Shown: positions 8,572 through 17,000, numbered from the stretch's first letter. The stretch is 64,000 nucleotides of DNA from Pseudomonas hamedanensis (GCF_014268595.2 NZ_CP077091.1:3122501-3186500), one strand, 5' to 3'. Made by a program: numbers and translations. The notes: generated from the letters alone by a model not told the origin.

Positions 8572-10350
8572 ATGGATGACTTAGTTTCCGCGGGTTTGAA
8601 TGATGAGCAAATAAGCGCAATTAATCATCCAGGAAGCGTATTTTTAACTGCTTGCCCAGGTAGTGGTAAAACAAAAACACTTACGTTTAAAATAGCTGAA
8701 GAGCTAAAAAAAATATCGTCGCATAGGGAGTTTGTTGTCGCGATTACTTATACTCATAGGGCCGCCGACGAAATACTGGAACGCGTAGAAGGTCTGGGGT
8801 TAAATACGAATCAATTGTGGATAGGTACCATTCACTCTTTCTGTTTGGAGTGGATCATAAGGCCGTATGCTATTTATGAGCCAAGATTACAGCACGGTTT
8901 TACTATAATAAATCAGCCTGATGCTGATGCGTTATTAGATGAGATTTGTGGGGAACTTGGAAGACCCCGCATTACTTCATTTGATTGTAATTATTATTTC
9001 AAAGATGGCAAAGCCACACCTCTAAGTAGTGATGTTAATAAGCATGAAAAAATACGTGCGGCCCTAGGTGAGTACTTCAGGGTTTTAAAAAAAGAGCGTA
9101 AAATTGATTTCGAATTGATATTGTACTTTGCTCATAATTTGATAAAGAAGTATCCAGCTATTGCAGTTACTCTTTCACAAATTTTCCGTATAATTTTAGT
9201 TGACGAATATCAGGATACTAAAGAAATTCAGTATTTAATAATTTGTGCTATTTTTGCTGCCGGGAACGGGAAAACGAACGCCTTCATTGTTGGAGATCCA
9301 AATCAGGCTATCTTTAAAACGCTGGGCGGTTATCCCATTGCATTTGATAAGTTTGTCCAGCTTTCAAAGCTTAAAGTTCAAGAGTTTTCGTTGAGTAAAA
9401 ACTATCGTTCATCTAGCAGAGTTGTAGAATATTTTAGTAATTTTAGTGTCTTTCCAGTCGCTATTTCAGCTTTCGCTAAATGCAAAGATTATCCGAGTGT
9501 TATTAGTTATAATAAAAACATAGGTGTTGAGTTTTTAGAGGACGAAATTGTTAGGCTGATAAATTACAGTTTGAACGATTTAAATATTAGCCAAGATCAG
9601 ATATGCATAGTAGGGCCCCAGTGGCCGTTTCTAGCGAAGCTTACTCGCCGGTTAATGAGTAGGTTGCCTCAGTGTAATTTCGATGGGCCAGGAATGGTGC
9701 CCTTTGGTCGTGAACTTGATAATTTTTGGTATAAGTTGAGTAAGATCTGTCTGTCAGAACCTGGACCTGAAATGTATATTCGGCGCCTTCGATGGGCTGG
9801 AGAGGTTTTAAGCGCATTGCACGAAGAGGGAATCAAGTGTTCATACTCAAAAAGCCAATTGCTGAAAGAGTTAAATCGAATAGACATTGATGAAGAAAAT
9901 GGTATGAAATATTTAGAAAGGTATTTTTCTGCCTTTCTTCATTTGTTGGAAATAGATGTCGAGTGTAATAATGGATTAAAGAACCATTATGAATCGTTTT
10001 TTGATAGCGCGACCAAAAAAATTCAACGTGCAAAGAAAGATGGTAACGATCTGATCGAAGGTATCGAGAATTTTAGGCGTGTGTTCAGACCTCGTGGTGG
10101 AATAACAATTTCCACCATACATGGTGTTAAGGGTGCTGAGTTTGACAATGTCATTGGGTTCGCACTATTGCAGGGTATGGTTCCACACAATACAGACCCT
10201 GAACCTTTGGAGAGCGCAAAAAAATTGATCTATGTGATATCTTCTAGAGCGAGAAAGAATCTGTTTCTGATTTCCGAGTCAGGTAGAGATAAACTTCCGA
10301 CAACTGTCTTGAAGGACTATCAATATGGGTATTCGCCGATAAAATTTTAG
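8572..10350 (+). CDS. GajB-like UvrD/Rep superfamily 1 helicase
   Basis: This 592-residue SF1A helicase contains Walker A ACPGSGKTKT (about 27-36), motif Ia YTHRAADEILERV, motif II VDEYQDT (about 209), motif III VGDPNQAIF, motif IV NYRSS, motif V STIHGVKGAEFDNVI and motif VI YVISSRARKNL. All helicase motifs are present, so it should be an active ATP-dependent DNA translocase. It starts one base after the OLD-family gene, so translation is probably coupled and the proteins work together. In Gabija, GajB binds GajA and senses DNA ends or single strands. Strong AT-richness marks it as acquired. Longer than typical GajB (about 490). Confidence 0.85.
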   Translation: MDDLVSAGLNDEQISAINHPGSVFLTACPGSGKTKTLTFKIAEELKKISSHREFVVAITYTHRAADEILERVEGLGLNTNQLWIGTIHSFCLEWIIRPYAIYEPRLQHGFTIINQPDADALLDEICGELGRPRITSFDCNYYFKDGKATPLSSDVNKHEKIRAALGEYFRVLKKERKIDFELILYFAHNLIKKYPAIAVTLSQIFRIILVDEYQDTKEIQYLIICAIFAAGNGKTNAFIVGDPNQAIFKTLGGYPIAFDKFVQLSKLKVQEFSLSKNYRSSSRVVEYFSNFSVFPVAISAFAKCKDYPSVISYNKNIGVEFLEDEIVRLINYSLNDLNISQDQICIVGPQWPFLAKLTRRLMSRLPQCNFDGPGMVPFGRELDNFWYKLSKICLSEPGPEMYIRRLRWAGEVLSALHEEGIKCSYSKSQLLKELNRIDIDEENGMKYLERYFSAFLHLLEIDVECNNGLKNHYESFFDSATKKIQRAKKDGNDLIEGIENFRRVFRPRGGITISTIHGVKGAEFDNVIGFALLQGMVPHNTDPEPLESAKKLIYVISSRARKNLFLISESGRDKLPTTVLKDYQYGYSPIKF

Positions 10351-10433
10351 CCATCTGTCGCGTAGCACCTTGAGTCGTCCCGGATTTTATAGACATCTCC
10401 AGCGACCGCTTTGGGCCGGAAGCCGCCGTACCA

Positions 10434-10463
10434 GGCAGACCGTTTTCGGCCAAAAGCAGTCGT
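10434..10463 (+). repeat. Dispersed intergenic repeat, copy 3
   Basis: Contains CCGTTTTCGGCCAAAAGCAG, related to the copies at about 2061, 5905, 10498 and 13658. It lies just after the helicase gene, at the end of the Gabija-like module. Confidence 0.55.
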
Positions 10464-10497
10464 TCGTGAGCGACCGTATCCAGATAGGTGCATCTTT

Positions 10498-10529
10498 CGC
10501 AAAAGACCGCTAAATCGGCCAGGAGCGGT
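10498..10529 (+). repeat. Dispersed intergenic repeat, copy 4 (degenerate)
   Basis: Contains AAATCGGCCAGGAGCGGT, a diverged copy of the TCGGCCAAAAGCGGTC core, about 60 bp after copy 3. Between here and 10684 no gene is visible. Confidence 0.45.
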
Positions 10530-10684
10530 GGTTCACTCACGAGTTGCTCGCGCTCGATACGATTTATGTATTGGGCAATTAAAAACCTAACCTATTTTTT
10601 CTCACATCCCTTATGTTCTATCAACTGTTGGGTAATTATTCGTGAACACCGCGAAATCACTGGTGGGCTGCTCCCATAGTGGCA

Positions 10685-10837
10685 GGCACTCGCTTGCTGC
10701 AAAAAGCCTTGGCTGCAACTAGCTATGTCGAGATCGTTCAGACCATTCTTGAGCACGCCTGCTTGGATCACAGCAAACCTTACCCAGCTGTGGGTACGCA
10801 GGAAGTCCGACGTGCATTTGAACTTGCGCCGGCATAG
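10685..10837 (+). pseudogene. C-terminal fragment resembling a tyrosine recombinase
   Basis: An open stretch ending in TAG encodes about 50 residues containing ILEHACLDHSKPYPAVG and EVRRAFELAPA. This resembles the end of tyrosine recombinases, where the LGHxxxxxTxxYL box carries the catalytic His and Tyr. The Gly before the His is Glu, and no upstream catalytic domain is present. It is probably a relic of an earlier element in the cargo zone. The match is by eye and short. Confidence 0.4.
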
Positions 10838-10891
10838 TGATATCGACGACTCTCTCTTACGTTTGAACGTTATGAATAAAAGAAAGCGACT

Positions 10892-11347
10892 ATGAGTGCA
10901 AATAGGACAGAGCTGGAACAGGTGGCCCTTGCCTGCCGCAATGGGCTTATGAGCCTTGTTGATGCAAAGGGCTCAACCTTCAATGGCTTCCCGTCAGGCG
11001 CGTGCGGAGTTGCTTCCGACATCGTGGGGCGAGTGGTATGGGAAACGCTTCAATATGAAGGTGAGTACGTTTGCGGTCGGCACCACCCGCAGATGAAAAG
11101 CGAAGCGTCGCACGCATGGTTTGAGGTCGGTGATTTCATCATCGATGTCACCTATGACCAGTTTCAAGCTACAGGGCTATACGGCTGGGTTTTCGACCGT
11201 AACGATGGATGGCACGCGCTGTTCCCATCGCAGGAGCGACGTAAGGGATTTTACGCTCCCTCCCAGTGGCCTGCTTACCCGTTTGATGGATACAAGGCAG
11301 CCCAAGAAGAGGTCAAGAAAATAGGCCTGCTAAGTAAGCCGGTTTAA
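10892..11347 (+). CDS. Small Cys/His/Asp protein, transglutaminase- or papain-like
   Basis: This 151-residue protein has SGACGVAS (about 30-37), SHAWFEVGDFIIDVTYDQF (about 72-90) and a Trp-rich C-terminal part. A Cys in a small-residue loop, a His before Ala-Trp and an Asp after a hydrophobic strand is the ordering of the Cys-His-Asp triad in transglutaminase-like and some papain-like folds. It could be a cysteine peptidase, amidase or acyltransferase; I do not recognise the family. No signal peptide, so cytoplasmic. It lies alone between the recombinase remnant and a small orphan gene that precedes a second OLD gene. A 7-codon minigene (10872-10895) ends overlapping its ATG. The ribosome binding site is weak. 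Confidence 0.65.
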   Translation: MSANRTELEQVALACRNGLMSLVDAKGSTFNGFPSGACGVASDIVGRVVWETLQYEGEYVCGRHHPQMKSEASHAWFEVGDFIIDVTYDQFQATGLYGWVFDRNDGWHALFPSQERRKGFYAPSQWPAYPFDGYKAAQEEVKKIGLLSKPV

Positions 11348-11441
11348 AAGGGAGAGTTCCCGCGCAGTTATACTAAAGCCCGCCGTAAAACGGGCCAAAC
11401 CTAGATAGGGGGCTTCGCCCCCCATGAAAAAGGATGTTTGT

Positions 11442-11687
11442 ATGTCGCTAGATTCTGAAACTCCATTTGAGGCCGCAAAGCACCAGGTTGCACGTATCGG
11501 AGTTAGTAGTATTGATGTCGAAAGCGTCGATGCATTTTATGCAACTGCGGATGGCTATATTCAAGCGTTGCGAGACTTTGATCTCATCACTGAAATTCAA
11601 TTGGACCAGCTTCACGCTGAGATGCGAGAGGTCCGAATTGACGCTGTTGAGAGGATTGAAAAAAAGCTTAAAGCACGCAGCCGATAA
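11442..11687 (+). CDS. Small hypothetical acidic protein (81 aa)
   Basis: I do not recognise this 81-residue helical protein, which ends in the charged stretch RIEKKLKARSR. The ATG at 11442 follows AAAAAGGA at 7 bases, better than the upstream ATG at 11424, which overlaps that ribosome binding site. A GC-rich hairpin (11408-11423, five pairs around CTTCG) lies just upstream. It ends about 90 bp before the second OLD-family gene on the same strand, so the two may be co-transcribed. It could be an accessory or antitoxin-like partner, but that is only position-based. Confidence 0.55.
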   Translation: MSLDSETPFEAAKHQVARIGVSSIDVESVDAFYATADGYIQALRDFDLITEIQLDQLHAEMREVRIDAVERIEKKLKARSR

Positions 11688-11776
11688 CACCATGGCTCCC
11701 TGATTTATGTAGGAAAATCGAAGCTGCTGTATTGTCCGGTTTGTCACGTTAATTTCAAGGATAGGCTAGGTAAATT

Positions 11777-13441
11777 GTGACTATTGATACTAGTTTTTGG
11801 GTTCGGAATTATAGAGGTTTTAAAGAGGACGGGGCTGGCTTTTTGGTGATCAAGCCAGTTAATGTGATAGTTGGTAAGAACAATATAGGCAAGTCAAGCC
11901 TTATTGCTGCTGTGGATCATATGTTTAGGGAGCATGGAACCGAAGATGAAATTGGTGAAAGTATTGAATTTGGAGCGGTATTAGCCGAGGCCGAATTGCT
12001 GCCATATTTTAGTAACAATACGGCAGGTGGAGATTTACCTAACAATCACTGGCGGGGGCATGGTCAGAATTTTATAGGTAAGCGTGTTGTATGGAGGGAG
12101 CTGGGAAAAGACGTAGAAGTGCTCAGCGTTGAGGGGTACGAAGAAAGTTTATTAACAGGTGAAAGATCACGGATTGGCAAGGTTGTAGCAGCGAGTAAAC
12201 GTAGGAGTTTTCGACACGTTAGGCTTGATGCAGATAGGGATCTTGTCAAGGAGCCGTATACACATGAATTTACACTGAAAAGTAATGGTGAGGGCGCCAC
12301 AAATATTGTTCAGAGTTATATAAATAGCTCTAATCTTGATAGGGATCTGATTCAAGTTAGACTACTTACCGCGTTGAATGTAATTTTTACGCCTGATGCT
12401 GTATTTTCAGAGATGGTCGTGCAGCATCATTTCGATACTGACACATGGGAAATTTATCTTGGTGAGGAAGGTAAGGGCCTTGTCCCACTTTCAGCATCGG
12501 GTAGCGGGCTGAAGACTGTTATATTAACATTACTTAACCTCCTGGTGCGCCCGGACTTTGAGAAAAAAGACATTGCAAATTATATATTCTCATTTGAAGA
12601 GCTGGAGAATAATTTGCATCCTTCGCTACAAAGAAACTTGTTTTCGTTTCTACTGGATTATGCGCAATCGAAGGATTGTCATATTTTTTTGACTACGCAC
12701 TCGCAGGTAGCAATTGACCTTTTTCATGGTGAAAATGATGCGCAGATTCTCCATGTAAAAAAGCAGAATGGCGACGTTCTTGGTCTGATTTTGGATGACT
12801 TAAATCGCGGATATTCCATTCTAGATGATTTAGGTGCCAAAGCCAGTGACATACTCCAGGCAAATGGCATCATCTGGGTAGAAGGACCATCAGATAGAAT
12901 TTATTTGAATAAGTTTATTGATTTGTGGGGTGGGGGTGCTTACAAGGAGGGGCACCATTATCAGTTTATTTACTATGGCGGTAGTGTGCTAGCTCATATA
13001 GATGCTAGTACTCCAGAGGCGGATTTGCAGGAGGCGGTGAGTGCTATAAAAATAAATAGAAATTTTATATTTGCGTGTGACAGTGATAGAAAAAATAAAA
13101 ATGGTAAATTGAAGAGCAGAGTAACAGAGCTTCTTTCAAATGTTGCTAGTGATCGTGGGTATGTATGGGTTACCAGATGTCGAGAAATTGAAAATTATAT
13201 CCCCAAGGAATCTTTTGAGTTGGTTTATGGAAAGTCTGGCTTGCCTCAAATTGGCGAGTATGAGTACGTGCAGGATTATCTAAGGAGTAATAATCTTTCC
13301 CGCGCCGCTGAATTCACAGATAAACATCATAAGGCGGTAAAATTTAGTGAGGCTTTCTCCAAGGAGAATCTGTCATTTAGGCCGGAGTTGGCTACGGAAA
13401 TGACGGCAATAATCAATCGCTTAATGATCTGGAATAGTTGA
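11777..13441 (+). CDS. Second OLD-family ATPase with TOPRIM nuclease domain
   Basis: This 554-residue protein begins with a GTG. Walker A is GKNNIGKS (33-40), the signature region is LSASGSGLKTVILTLL (about 236-251), Walker B is FSFEELENNLHP (about 271) and the H-switch is TTHSQ. The C-terminal TOPRIM domain has IWVEGPSDRIYL (about 365) and FACDSDRK (about 431). No helicase, reverse transcriptase or other recognised partner follows, so it resembles a stand-alone class 1 OLD protein, in the family of P2 Old and the effector of some retrons. Phage-defence roles are established for several relatives; the target here is unknown. It is not a duplicate of the GajA-like protein: it differs in length and motif spelling. 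Confidence 0.85.
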   Translation: MTIDTSFWVRNYRGFKEDGAGFLVIKPVNVIVGKNNIGKSSLIAAVDHMFREHGTEDEIGESIEFGAVLAEAELLPYFSNNTAGGDLPNNHWRGHGQNFIGKRVVWRELGKDVEVLSVEGYEESLLTGERSRIGKVVAASKRRSFRHVRLDADRDLVKEPYTHEFTLKSNGEGATNIVQSYINSSNLDRDLIQVRLLTALNVIFTPDAVFSEMVVQHHFDTDTWEIYLGEEGKGLVPLSASGSGLKTVILTLLNLLVRPDFEKKDIANYIFSFEELENNLHPSLQRNLFSFLLDYAQSKDCHIFLTTHSQVAIDLFHGENDAQILHVKKQNGDVLGLILDDLNRGYSILDDLGAKASDILQANGIIWVEGPSDRIYLNKFIDLWGGGAYKEGHHYQFIYYGGSVLAHIDASTPEADLQEAVSAIKINRNFIFACDSDRKNKNGKLKSRVTELLSNVASDRGYVWVTRCREIENYIPKESFELVYGKSGLPQIGEYEYVQDYLRSNNLSRAAEFTDKHHKAVKFSEAFSKENLSFRPELATEMTAIINRLMIWNS

Positions 13442-13657
13442 ATTAATTTTTAATGTTTGGACATATTGGCCGCTATGAAATCAGACCAGTCCCTCTGGAC
13501 CGCGCTGGAAAGTGATCATTACCCAATCTAGCTAACAGGGGGCAGTGACCGCTTTGCCAATACAGCTACGAGCCCTAGGAATGAGGATGTACAGGGGGCG
13601 CATTGTGTCCCCTATACCGGTGACTGAAACCCCTTGGCCTCGTAAGGGAGGCGGAGT

Positions 13658-13682
13658 GACCGTTTTTGGCCGATTGTTGCCA
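13658..13682 (-). repeat. Dispersed intergenic repeat, copy 5 (inverted)
   Basis: Reads GACCGTTTTTGGCCGATTG on the plus strand, the reverse complement of the other copies. It lies in the 360-bp gap after the OLD gene (13442-13801), which holds no credible gene. A TTGCCAGCCGCTACCGGCAGCAA-type imperfect hairpin follows at once (about 13677-13700). Confidence 0.55.
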
Positions 13683-13801
13683 GCCGCTACCGGCAGCAAC
13701 GGGCATTTCTTTGCGATTACGACGCGAGTAGGTCAAGTCCGATGCAATCGGTGGGTCAGGTCGGATGCAAACGGGTGGTCAACTGGAGCGTAATTCGCAC
13801 C

Positions 13802-14506
13802 TCAGGATTTTTCTTGGTTGACGAGGTAGCGTAGGTGACGAACCTCTCCTGCGTAGCTCCTCGCCCTCTGGACGTCTCGCGCCAGTGCTTCGATAGCACG
13901 CTGGGCTTCTGGATCTTCCAAGGACTTTTCAACAAGGCGCACGAGCCTAAACAAAGTCCACGCTGCAATGAGGACGAGGTCCTGCATAGGTTCATCAATA
14001 TACGCATCACCAACAGGCTTATTCCGCTGCTCACCGTGCCATGCCGGATTCTTCATGAAGGAGGGTGTGCTTCCTTCACCAAGTGCAAGCAGATAACCGT
14101 GGACGAGGCTATTTCGATATTCATTCAGGTCCTCTGCAGCAAGCGCTGCAGCCTTCAGCACGTCATTACATTTCGTACTGAGCTTCGGATTTCCCTCGCC
14201 AAGCCTTTTAAATTGGTCTTCAGATTTCAGCTTTTCTGTAAAGGGACGAACTCCCGCCACGCAGGTTTCAGATAGAGTCCAAAGTGCTCGTTCTAATGTG
14301 GTCTCGAACAGGCCATAGGCTACGATGAAGGCCCCGATCAGCCTAAGGTTGTCCGGCATAAGACCCAGGGTGTGTAGCCGCACTTGAATATCGAGTGATT
14401 CAGCAGGGTAGTCATGTGGCATAAGGCCCGTCCGAGCGCGGAGTTTGGAATAGAAAGTACCATTTGTTTGCAATTGATGGGTATCAGCGGACCACTTAGC
14501 GGACAT
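13802..14506 (-). CDS. HEPN-like protein with RNxxxH motif
   Basis: This roughly 234-residue helical protein has no recognised full-length family match. It contains YRNSLVHGYLL near the middle, a R-x4-H with Asn after the Arg, which is the catalytic signature of HEPN RNases common in toxins and abortive-infection proteins. Upstream helices (IVAYGLFETTLERALW) resemble the first HEPN helices. No membrane segment. Start choice is uncertain: a TTG at 14530 opens the frame and ATGs lie at 14506 and 14422, none with a strong ribosome binding site. It closes the cargo block and points toward the OLD gene. RNase activity is an inference from one motif. Confidence 0.6.
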   Translation of the reverse strand: MSAKWSADTHQLQTNGTFYSKLRARTGLMPHDYPAESLDIQVRLHTLGLMPDNLRLIGAFIVAYGLFETTLERALWTLSETCVAGVRPFTEKLKSEDQFKRLGEGNPKLSTKCNDVLKAAALAAEDLNEYRNSLVHGYLLALGEGSTPSFMKNPAWHGEQRNKPVGDAYIDEPMQDLVLIAAWTLFRLVRLVEKSLEDPEAQRAIEALARDVQRARSYAGEVRHLRYLVNQEKS

Positions 14507-14794
14507 TAGCCAAGCACTGGAGGACTGCAATTGAGCAGACAGTTATTGGCCGTTTATGTTAAAGGCCGATCCTTACAGAGCATGCGCATCCTGACCACTG
14601 AAATGCCTTGTTCGCATCCCGATAGTTGGGGCCTTATTGATAGGGCAAATGACCTTCTTGCGCGTCGCTCGCTCGGCCTTGGCTCGGGCAGGTCTGCAAT
14701 GGCCATTCCATTACCGACGTTTCGCACTACCGACCCTGACGCGGCCGTATCAAACGTTCACCCGCAACCTTGAATAAGCCGTCAATCATCCGGC

Positions 14795-15337
14795 TCACTC
14801 AATGTTCCAGCGCTCAAGGCTGGCAGCGATGGCTGCGCTCACAGTATCCGTATGCCTGTCGATGATGCGACTTAGCTTCTCGATCTGATCGACAGTAATT
14901 TTTTCATCCTTGCCTTCGTTCAATCGTCGCGCGATCTGATTCAAATTCCGGCCAATCATGAGTAGCTGATAGTTCGACTCGCCCAGGGCGTCGATTTCGC
15001 TCATGCCGAACTGTGGTTCGTGTGTAAGACCAACTCGGCAAGCATCCACAATCCAACGACGCATCGAGCACCGCTCGATATTCGAACGCTCTCGGATGGC
15101 ACGCTTTTCAGATTCGGTTAGCAGGATTTCAAAGCGCACTTTAGGTTCGGCCGGGATGGCTTCATGCGCCTGGTGGTAAATCTTCGACGTCGGGTCCTTT
15201 CCGGCCTTCTCTAGCTGCTCCTCGATAGCTACCTTGATAGCAGCACCGGGCTTCTTGCCCAAGGCTTTGCAATAGTTGACCCACGGTTCCTTAGAGGGGC
15301 CTAGATACACATTCAAATACGGGTTTTGTTTCTCCAT
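14795..15337 (-). CDS. mobC: MobC-family plasmid mobilization protein
   Basis: This roughly 180-residue protein carries the MobC signature near its C-terminus (ESNYQLLMIGRNLNQIARRLNEG) preceded by a ribbon-helix-helix-like segment (VRFEILLTESEKRAIRERS). MobC proteins help the relaxase open DNA at oriT. The ATG at 15337 is preferred over the longer frame from 15382 because a CAGG element lies just upstream and MEKQNPYLNVYLG looks like a natural start. No relaxase gene is in the window, so any transfer would need one supplied in trans. The divergent gap to the VirB5 gene is the natural place for oriT. Confidence 0.88.
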   Translation of the reverse strand: MEKQNPYLNVYLGPSKEPWVNYCKALGKKPGAAIKVAIEEQLEKAGKDPTSKIYHQAHEAIPAEPKVRFEILLTESEKRAIRERSNIERCSMRRWIVDACRVGLTHEPQFGMSEIDALGESNYQLLMIGRNLNQIARRLNEGKDEKITVDQIEKLSRIIDRHTDTVSAAIAASLERWNIE

Positions 15338-15775
15338 AAATACCTGCCATAGCTTCACGAGCAGTAAAGGGGACTGAAACAAGCGAGTACGCGCGTAGTT
15401 TACCGGTGCTTAGCCTATCCTGCACTAGTCCTCATGAGCATACGTTTCTTCGTCATGACGAAATTTCAGGCGCGTTTTGAAGGTGTTGAGTAAACGACTC
15501 TGCGGCTTTGCGTAATCGACATTCCATTGCCAAAATGGGAAAATGTCGCACGCCAGAATGAATAATTTTGGTCTTCTAACGAACGTTGCTCTGCCCCAAG
15601 AACGCCCTCGCGCGTACCGGGTGCCGGCCTGAGAAGAAGGGCCTGACCGCCAAGAACAGAATGGCCGCCTAGTCGCCCCAAGAACGCTCAGCGTGCCGGG
15701 CGCGGTTCCTAAACAGACCGACAGATCGGAACAGTACGATCCTGCGTTCGCCCCCAAACCTTTGGAGTGGCGAAT
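15338..15775. other. Divergent intergenic region, candidate oriT
   Basis: This 438-bp gap separates mobC (minus) from the VirB5 gene (plus). It contains two imperfect direct copies of a roughly 30-bp unit beginning GCCCCAAGAACG, at about 15593 and 15676. Frames that appear here are not convincing genes. oriT commonly lies beside mobC; no nic site was identified. Confidence 0.35.
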
Positions 15776-16510
15776 ATGAAAAACCCTCTACCGTCTTGGT
15801 TCTTGGCTGTGGGCATTGCGATGCCTTCAGCAGCCTTCGCGCAAATACCTGTAACAGTAACCACCCAAGCAAGTGATTCGCCGATGACGATGGCCGAGTT
15901 CACGGCCAACACTGCGCGCTGGGCGCAGCAAGTCGAGCAGATGACGTCGCAGATTGACCAGATGAAGCAGCAATACCAGTCGATCACCGGATCGCGTGGA
16001 ATGGGCGGCATCATGTACAACCCGGAACTACGAGACTACCTGCCCCAAGACTGGCAAGCCGTTTATGACAGCGTAAAAACCGGCGGCTATTCCGGCCTGA
16101 GCGGGCGAGCTGGCCAAATCTACAGCGACAACAAGATCTACGACGCGTGTGCCAATTTCGCAGTGACGGCGCAGCGGACAAGCTGCGAAGCGCAGGCCGT
16201 AAAGGGTGCTCAGGATAAAGCTTTCGCCCTGGACGCCTACGACAAAGCCAAAGTTCGCTTGCAGCAAATTGATGGACTGATGGGCCGCATCAGCCAGACC
16301 CAGGACCCCAAGGCCATCGCGGAGCTGCAAGGCCGGATCGCGGCCGAGCAAGCCATGATCCAGAACGAGCAAACCAAGCTCCAGATGTACCAAATGGTGG
16401 CGCAGGCCGAGGACCGTCTACAGCAGCAACGGCAGCGTGAAATCAATGCCAAGGTTCTGGCAAATCGTGAATACACGAAGCACCAGCCTTTCAACCTGCT
16501 GGACAAGTGA
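15776..16510 (+). CDS. VirB5/TrbJ-like type IV secretion protein
   Basis: This 244-residue protein has a signal peptide (about 1-23, cleavage near AFA-QIP), long amphipathic coiled-coil helices (TARWAQQVEQMTSQIDQMKQQY and the AIAELQGRIAAEQAMIQNEQ region) and a C-terminal PFNLLDK. This is the layout of VirB5/TrbJ, the minor pilus-tip component of conjugative type IV secretion. GGAG precedes the ATG by 8 bases. Downstream come a membrane protein, EexN and VirB6, an order (VirB5-eex-VirB6) known from IncN/IncW-type transfer regions. VirB2-B4 and B7-B11 are missing, so the machine is incomplete here. Confidence 0.85.
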   Translation: MKNPLPSWFLAVGIAMPSAAFAQIPVTVTTQASDSPMTMAEFTANTARWAQQVEQMTSQIDQMKQQYQSITGSRGMGGIMYNPELRDYLPQDWQAVYDSVKTGGYSGLSGRAGQIYSDNKIYDACANFAVTAQRTSCEAQAVKGAQDKAFALDAYDKAKVRLQQIDGLMGRISQTQDPKAIAELQGRIAAEQAMIQNEQTKLQMYQMVAQAEDRLQQQRQREINAKVLANREYTKHQPFNLLDK

Positions 16511-16520
16511 GGGACACACC

Positions 16521-17000
16521 ATGATTTCCTATATTCACGCCCCTGTTCTGGCTGCTTGCTTCTTCACGCTCCTGTTTATGCGGCGGTGGTGGCTCTACAT
16601 TGATCGCATGGGCTTCTCGCGTGAAGTCGGCCGCCGCGCACCGTCCCTTGTTCAAGGCGACATTCTGGCCGCAACCCTCGCCATCGTTCCGTTCCTGGTG
16701 GCGGCAGTAGATTGGTTCGGTATCACGCTACCGCGTCAGTCGGCCCCAATTGCCCCCGGCATGGCGGCCTTGATCTCCGTGGTGTGCCTGAGCGGCTGCG
16801 TGTTTGTGCTGCGCAATTCTGGCCAACGCTTCGCCGGCCATTGGGCAGGCACACGGGAAAGCGCTCTGCGCACCGTCGTGGCGCTACGCATCATCGACGC
16901 GTCCGAGCTGGCCCACGCATTGGACGTGCTGCAACAGCACGAAGCCCGGCAATTCAACGACCGAACTATCGACGCCGAAGCGCGCGAGGTCCGCAAATGA
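16521..17000 (+). CDS. Predicted membrane protein in conjugation cluster
   Basis: This roughly 159-residue protein has three probable membrane helices (around 5-24, 45-68 and 80-98) and a hydrophilic, probably cytoplasmic C-terminal tail rich in Glu and Arg. I do not recognise a named family. Its start lies 10 bp after the VirB5 stop, and its TGA overlaps the next ATG by 4 bp, so it is translated with the transfer genes and probably acts in mating-pair formation or entry exclusion. Confidence 0.7.
   Translation: MISYIHAPVLAACFFTLLFMRRWWLYIDRMGFSREVGRRAPSLVQGDILAATLAIVPFLVAAVDWFGITLPRQSAPIAPGMAALISVVCLSGCVFVLRNSGQRFAGHWAGTRESALRTVVALRIIDASELAHALDVLQQHEARQFNDRTIDAEAREVRK

Noticed and set aside
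11777..13441. Second OLD protein considered as a retron effector
   Set aside because: No reverse transcriptase gene or msr/msd-like structure was seen next to it.
13545..13793. 82-codon plus-strand frame after the second OLD gene
   Set aside because: Crosses an intergenic repeat copy and a hairpin; no ribosome binding site; reads as noncoding.
14531..14773. 80-codon plus-strand frame before mobC
   Set aside because: No recognisable motif and no convincing start; not supported as a gene, though a decayed fragment is possible.
15425..15757. Minus-strand frames between mobC and the VirB5 gene
   Set aside because: They coincide with imperfect direct repeats in a probable oriT region and show no protein features.
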